From an uncultured Bacillota bacterium (GTDB lineage Bacteria > Bacillota_I > Bacilli_A > RFN20 > CAG-826), in the NCBI GenBank assembly GCA_949298295.1, contig CASFWS010000035.1:1-8602 (forward strand): 8,602 bases of DNA. Direction: 5' to 3'. The first letter of the stretch is position 1. Each line of letters begins with the position of its first letter. Both the position numbers and the translations under genes were made by a program. Of the stretch, positions 6,279 to 8,602 are shown piece by piece. The notes under the pieces were generated by a model that saw only the letters and a program-made list of their open reading frames with translations, had not been told where the DNA came from and did not search any database.

Positions 6279-7771
6279 GGAAGGGCGATATAAAGAACGA
6301 AGGCCGGGTTTTCGATTTGGTTCGCCGCTTCCGCGTAATAGGCGTCGATGACCGCCCCAAAATCCTTTTCGGTGCCTTCTTCCTTCCCGGCGAGGAGATA
6401 GAGGGGGCGGTCTTCCCCGGATAGGTAGTCAGTCGTTTTCTCGATCACTTCCGGCCGGGAAATCCCCCACCAGGACTGGTTAGCGAAGTAGGGGAAGGAA
6501 GTCTCGATATCGCCCATGAGGTAGACGGCCGCATTGCAGTTGAGGGCGTAGACCTCACCCTCCTTATTACGGGCTTCCTCGGGAATGGCGAGGACGGCTT
6601 CCTCGATGAGGCGGCTATCGGCGTAGGAAAAGCCCATGACCCCCGAGGTGTAATAAAGGGAGGTCAGGACGATGGCCCAAAGCAAGGTAAGGGAAGCCGG
6701 GACGAAAGATAGGCGAGAAGCTCCTTTTTTCAAAGCGAAGCGGCGGGTGAAGAGGAAATAGGTCAAATATTCGGCGAGGAAGGTAATCGAGGTCCAGTAG
6801 TAGGTCGTGTAGCGGGCGATGAGCAAATAGGCAATGACGGCGACGACGAGGGCGACGAAGGGGAATTCGTAGACATCGAGGCTAAGCCTTTCGTCCTTGC
6901 GAAGAAAGACATAGGAAACAATGAGCAGGACCAAGACGATAGCGAGCCCGACCCGGTTGGCGACGACCTGGACGTCGACGGCCCCTTCCTTCAAATAGGC
7001 AAAGCCGCCGGCATAGACGGCATCGATCATCTCGAAGAAGAAGCCATCGGAGAAGGCATAGGCGGCGATGATTCCGACCGGGATGAGGAGGCCGAGGACG
7101 GCGATGAGGCCGTTGTAGAGGATATCGATTCCTCTTTTATGGCGGAGACAATAGACGATGCAATAGATGGCGATGGCTCCGCCCCACATGATGTCCGTCG
7201 GCCTAGAATTGAGGGCCAAACCCATCTCAAATCCGAGGAAAAAGGAACCGATGAAGAAGCTTTTGCGGTCGTTTTTGACGATTCCCCTCGTATAGAAAAA
7301 CTGGGAAGCGGCGATGAAGGGCATGAGGAATTCCCCTTCCGAATTGCCTCCGCTCATGAAGGAGAGGAGAAGGGCGTAGACCATGAGGGCGAAAAGCGTT
7401 GCCCCCTTCGGGAGGGAAAGGAGTTCCATCGTGGAGACGAGGAAATAGAGGGTAACGGCGAGATAGATAACCTGAAGGAAGAAGAGGGCGTAACGCCCGC
7501 CCATGAGGACGGCCAAGGCATCGACGAGGACATGGTAGAGGCCCTTGTGGTCATAGAAGTCGATGTAGGGCGTCTTCCCCTGGACGAGGAGGTAGCCTTC
7601 GTAGAGGAAGAAGTTGCTGTCGATGTTGATCGAATCGCTATTGACGGCCGGGTAGAGGAAAGAGGTCGAAGTCGAGCAAAGGGTCACGAGGAGGAAGGCG
7701 AGAAGGAAAGAGATAAGCGCTTTCCCCAAAGATGGATGGCTTAAGAAATAATCCTTCGCCCGGCTAAGCAT
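6275..7771 (-). CDS. GT-C type polytopic membrane glycosyltransferase (GT39/ArnT-like)
   Basis: A 498-residue multi-spanning membrane protein. GT-C enzymes move a sugar from a polyprenyl-phosphate donor to an acceptor on the outer face of the membrane. Seen: a first helix at about 16-32, then an external loop with acidic residues D46 and D51, followed by 'YEGYLLVQGKTPYIDFYDHKG' features (G59, G65, P68, Y69, D71, D74, H75, K76). This loop pattern is typical of the protein-O-mannosyltransferase/ArnT group, where an Asp early in the loop is catalytic. About ten more hydrophobic segments follow, then a soluble C-terminal domain of about 110 residues after the last helix. The start is placed at ATG 7771; the frame continues upstream to a TTG at 7942 but that extension is Arg-rich and runs over the divergent esterase gene. 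AATAAT sits 6 nt before this ATG and there is no Shine-Dalgarno. Donor and acceptor are unknown; cell-surface glycan or lipid decoration is likely. Confidence 0.8.
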   Translation of the reverse strand: MLSRAKDYFLSHPSLGKALISFLLAFLLVTLCSTSTSFLYPAVNSDSINIDSNFFLYEGYLLVQGKTPYIDFYDHKGLYHVLVDALAVLMGGRYALFFLQVIYLAVTLYFLVSTMELLSLPKGATLFALMVYALLLSFMSGGNSEGEFLMPFIAASQFFYTRGIVKNDRKSFFIGSFFLGFEMGLALNSRPTDIMWGGAIAIYCIVYCLRHKRGIDILYNGLIAVLGLLIPVGIIAAYAFSDGFFFEMIDAVYAGGFAYLKEGAVDVQVVANRVGLAIVLVLLIVSYVFLRKDERLSLDVYEFPFVALVVAVIAYLLIARYTTYYWTSITFLAEYLTYFLFTRRFALKKGASRLSFVPASLTLLWAIVLTSLYYTSGVMGFSYADSRLIEEAVLAIPEEARNKEGEVYALNCNAAVYLMGDIETSFPYFANQSWWGISRPEVIEKTTDYLSGEDRPLYLLAGKEEGTEKDFGAVIDAYYAEAANQIENPAFVLYIALP

Positions 7772-7777
7772 CACCGT

Positions 7778-7806
7778 ATTATTGCTGCCCCCGGCTTTGA
7801 GGGGAA
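7778..7806 (-). promoter_or_regulatory. Promoter of the GT-C glycosyltransferase gene, probably leaderless
   Basis: On the minus strand AATAAT (7783-7778) lies 6 nt (ACGGTG) before ATG 7771, with no Shine-Dalgarno. The best -35 at normal spacing is TTCCCC (7806-7801), 17 bp away, a weak match. The -35 area overlaps the promoter of the divergent esterase gene. Confidence 0.5.
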
Positions 7807-7824
7807 GGGGCAATCGCCTAGAAT
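7797..7824 (+). promoter_or_regulatory. Promoter of the esterase gene
   Basis: TTGAGG (7797-7802), a 16-bp spacer and TAGAAT (7819-7824) make a reasonable sigma-70 type promoter. Transcription from about 7831 would give a leader of about 35 nt before ATG 7866, so unlike its neighbours this gene would have a normal leader. It overlaps the divergent glycosyltransferase promoter region, so the two may compete or be controlled together. Confidence 0.55.
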
Positions 7825-7865
7825 GGAGGCGCTGCTCGCGGGGGCCTAAGGCAGGGAACAAGAGA

Positions 7866-8534
7866 ATGAAAATGGAACTAGCAAACAAGCACCTCGATTT
7901 GTTCAGGGGAAAGGATGCGGCTTCGCCCCTCGTCTTAGTCAACGGCCATGGCGGATCGGCCGCGGGGCTATTTTCGGCGGTCTCTTCCCGCGTTGCCGCG
8001 GACTTCCATCTCCTTCTCGTTTCGAACCTCGATTGGAATGGCGAACTGACCCCCTGGCCGGCCTCTGACCTCGGGCGCGGGCTTTCCCCGATGAAGGGCG
8101 AGGGCCCGGCCTACCTTCGCTTCCTTCAAGAGGAAGCCCTTCCCGGAGCGGTTAAGGAAATGGGGGTTCTCCCTTCGGCCTACTACGTGGCTGGCTATTC
8201 CCTCGCCGGGCTTTTCGCCCTCTATGCCGCCTTGGAAGGAAACCTTTTTGCCAAGGCCGCCTCCGTCTCCGGTTCCCTTTGGTATCCCGGCTTCCTCGAT
8301 TGGGTGCGGGTCTCCACGAAGCCTTCCTGCCTCTCCTACGTTTACCTTTCCTATGGCGAGAAAGAGGCCGAAAGCCGCAACCCCCTCCTCCAAACCGTCG
8401 GGACAAGGACCGAGGAGATTGCTTCCCTCCTCCGCGAGAAAGGCATCGCCGCCGACCTTGAGCTGAACCCCGGGAACCATTTCCAGGATTCCGAGCTTCG
8501 CCTCGTTAAAGGCATCGCCCGGCTTCTTTCCTAG
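7866..8534 (+). CDS. Alpha/beta-hydrolase fold esterase (PF00756-like)
   Basis: A 222-residue cytoplasmic serine hydrolase with no signal peptide. Seen: an oxyanion-type 'NGHGG' loop at residues 26-30, the nucleophile elbow G110-Y-S112-L-A-G115, a candidate catalytic acid in 'SYGEKEAESRN' (E165 or E167), and the catalytic His in 'NPGNHFQD' (H205). Order and spacing match the putative esterase family (PF00756), which includes enterochelin esterase/IroE and S-formylglutathione hydrolase relatives; the family's 'GxKE...N' region is recognisable. The length is a little short for the family, fitting a compact one-domain member. The start is chosen at ATG 7866, after a weak purine-rich AGGCAGGGA; a second ATG at 7872 is possible. 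The frame extends up to a TTG at 7782, but that part is Arg/Gly-rich and overlaps its own promoter. The gene is divergent from the glycosyltransferase. Substrate unknown; deacylation of a small ester, siderophore or glycan is possible. Confidence 0.85.
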   Translation: MKMELANKHLDLFRGKDAASPLVLVNGHGGSAAGLFSAVSSRVAADFHLLLVSNLDWNGELTPWPASDLGRGLSPMKGEGPAYLRFLQEEALPGAVKEMGVLPSAYYVAGYSLAGLFALYAALEGNLFAKAASVSGSLWYPGFLDWVRVSTKPSCLSYVYLSYGEKEAESRNPLLQTVGTRTEEIASLLREKGIAADLELNPGNHFQDSELRLVKGIARLLS

Positions 8535-8602
8535 AAACGAATTCCCGCTTTCTTCCGTCTTGATGAACGAAGGGCCATGGATCGCGATTTGCTAGAGCTC
8601 AA
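8535..8602. other. End of window, no assignable gene
   Basis: After the esterase stop there is no convincing terminator or promoter. On the plus strand an ATG at 8577 opens a frame (MDRDLLEL) that runs off the edge, with GAAGGG only 2 nt before it. On the minus strand a frame is open from the edge down to a TAG at 8531-8533 that shares CTAG with the esterase stop, but its codons (TCA, TCT, CGA, AGA) differ from those of the neighbouring genes. Either could be an incoming gene; neither can be decided here. Confidence 0.3.

Noticed and set aside
7782..7865. N-terminal extension of the esterase frame up to TTG 7782
   Set aside because: The extra 28 residues cover the gene's own TTGAGG/TAGAAT promoter and look non-coding.
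7772..7942. N-terminal extension of the glycosyltransferase frame up to TTG 7942
   Set aside because: The 57 extra residues run across the esterase start and both promoters, and are Arg-rich and unlike a membrane protein N terminus.
8531..8602. A minus-strand gene end sharing CTAG with the esterase stop
   Set aside because: Only 23 codons are visible, their composition differs from the neighbouring genes, and any TAG preceded by C creates a minus-strand TAG by itself.
1..8602. tRNA, rRNA, CRISPR repeats, insertion sequences, phage or plasmid functions
   Set aside because: No spaced direct repeats, transposase or integrase motifs, terminal inverted repeats or cloverleaf-like sequences were seen by reading both strands.

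Overview
The window looks like chromosomal DNA from an uncultured, gut-associated low-complexity Gram-positive bacterium, most likely a member of the Bacillota (class Bacilli and its Mollicutes-like relatives). This is inference from content: two Cys-anchored lipoproteins with long Ser-rich stalks, a choloylglycine (bile salt) hydrolase, classic GGAGG Shine-Dalgarno sites, and GC-rich coding DNA that favours CTC/CTT, GTC, GCC, GAG and GGG codons while CTG, TTA and CTA are rare. I see no insertion sequence, phage gene, tRNA, rRNA or CRISPR array.

Layout. (1) 1-4705, plus strand: the end of a MATE-family transporter, then a 783-residue lipoprotein, then a 403-residue lipoprotein. Gaps are 46 and 36 bp, both downstream starts have strong ribosome binding sites and no terminator separates them, so they are probably one transcript. 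(2) 4702-5634, minus strand: a choloylglycine hydrolase with a complete set of active-site residues, convergent with the operon. (3) 5751-6278, plus: a small membrane protein of unknown function, divergent from the hydrolase. (4) 6275-7771, minus: a GT-C type membrane glycosyltransferase, convergent with the small membrane protein. (5) 7866-8534, plus: an alpha/beta-hydrolase esterase, divergent from the glycosyltransferase. The last 68 bases hold no assignable gene.

The most interesting content is the pair of surface lipoproteins. The larger one has several Ig-like beta-rich modules on a lipid anchor and ends in what I read as a barnase-type (RNase N1/T1 superfamily) ribonuclease domain. Glu680, Arg707, Arg711 and His736 align with barnase Glu73, Arg83, Arg87 and His102, and the four-residue spacing of the two arginines is kept. 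The adjacent lipoprotein carries a metallo-beta-lactamase fold of the ComEC C-terminal type (HxHxDH, GDQNNSS, GD, HHGS), a fold linked to DNA degradation during competence. Together they suggest a surface system that digests external nucleic acid, for nutrition or against competitors. That function is a hypothesis.

Two genome-level patterns also stand out. Three genes that begin transcripts (hydrolase, small membrane protein, glycosyltransferase) have an [A/G/T]ATAAT box 6 nt before a start codon and no Shine-Dalgarno, as expected for leaderless mRNAs, whereas internal operon genes have strong Shine-Dalgarno sites. Both convergent gene pairs overlap by exactly four bases through their stop codons, leaving no room for intergenic terminators.
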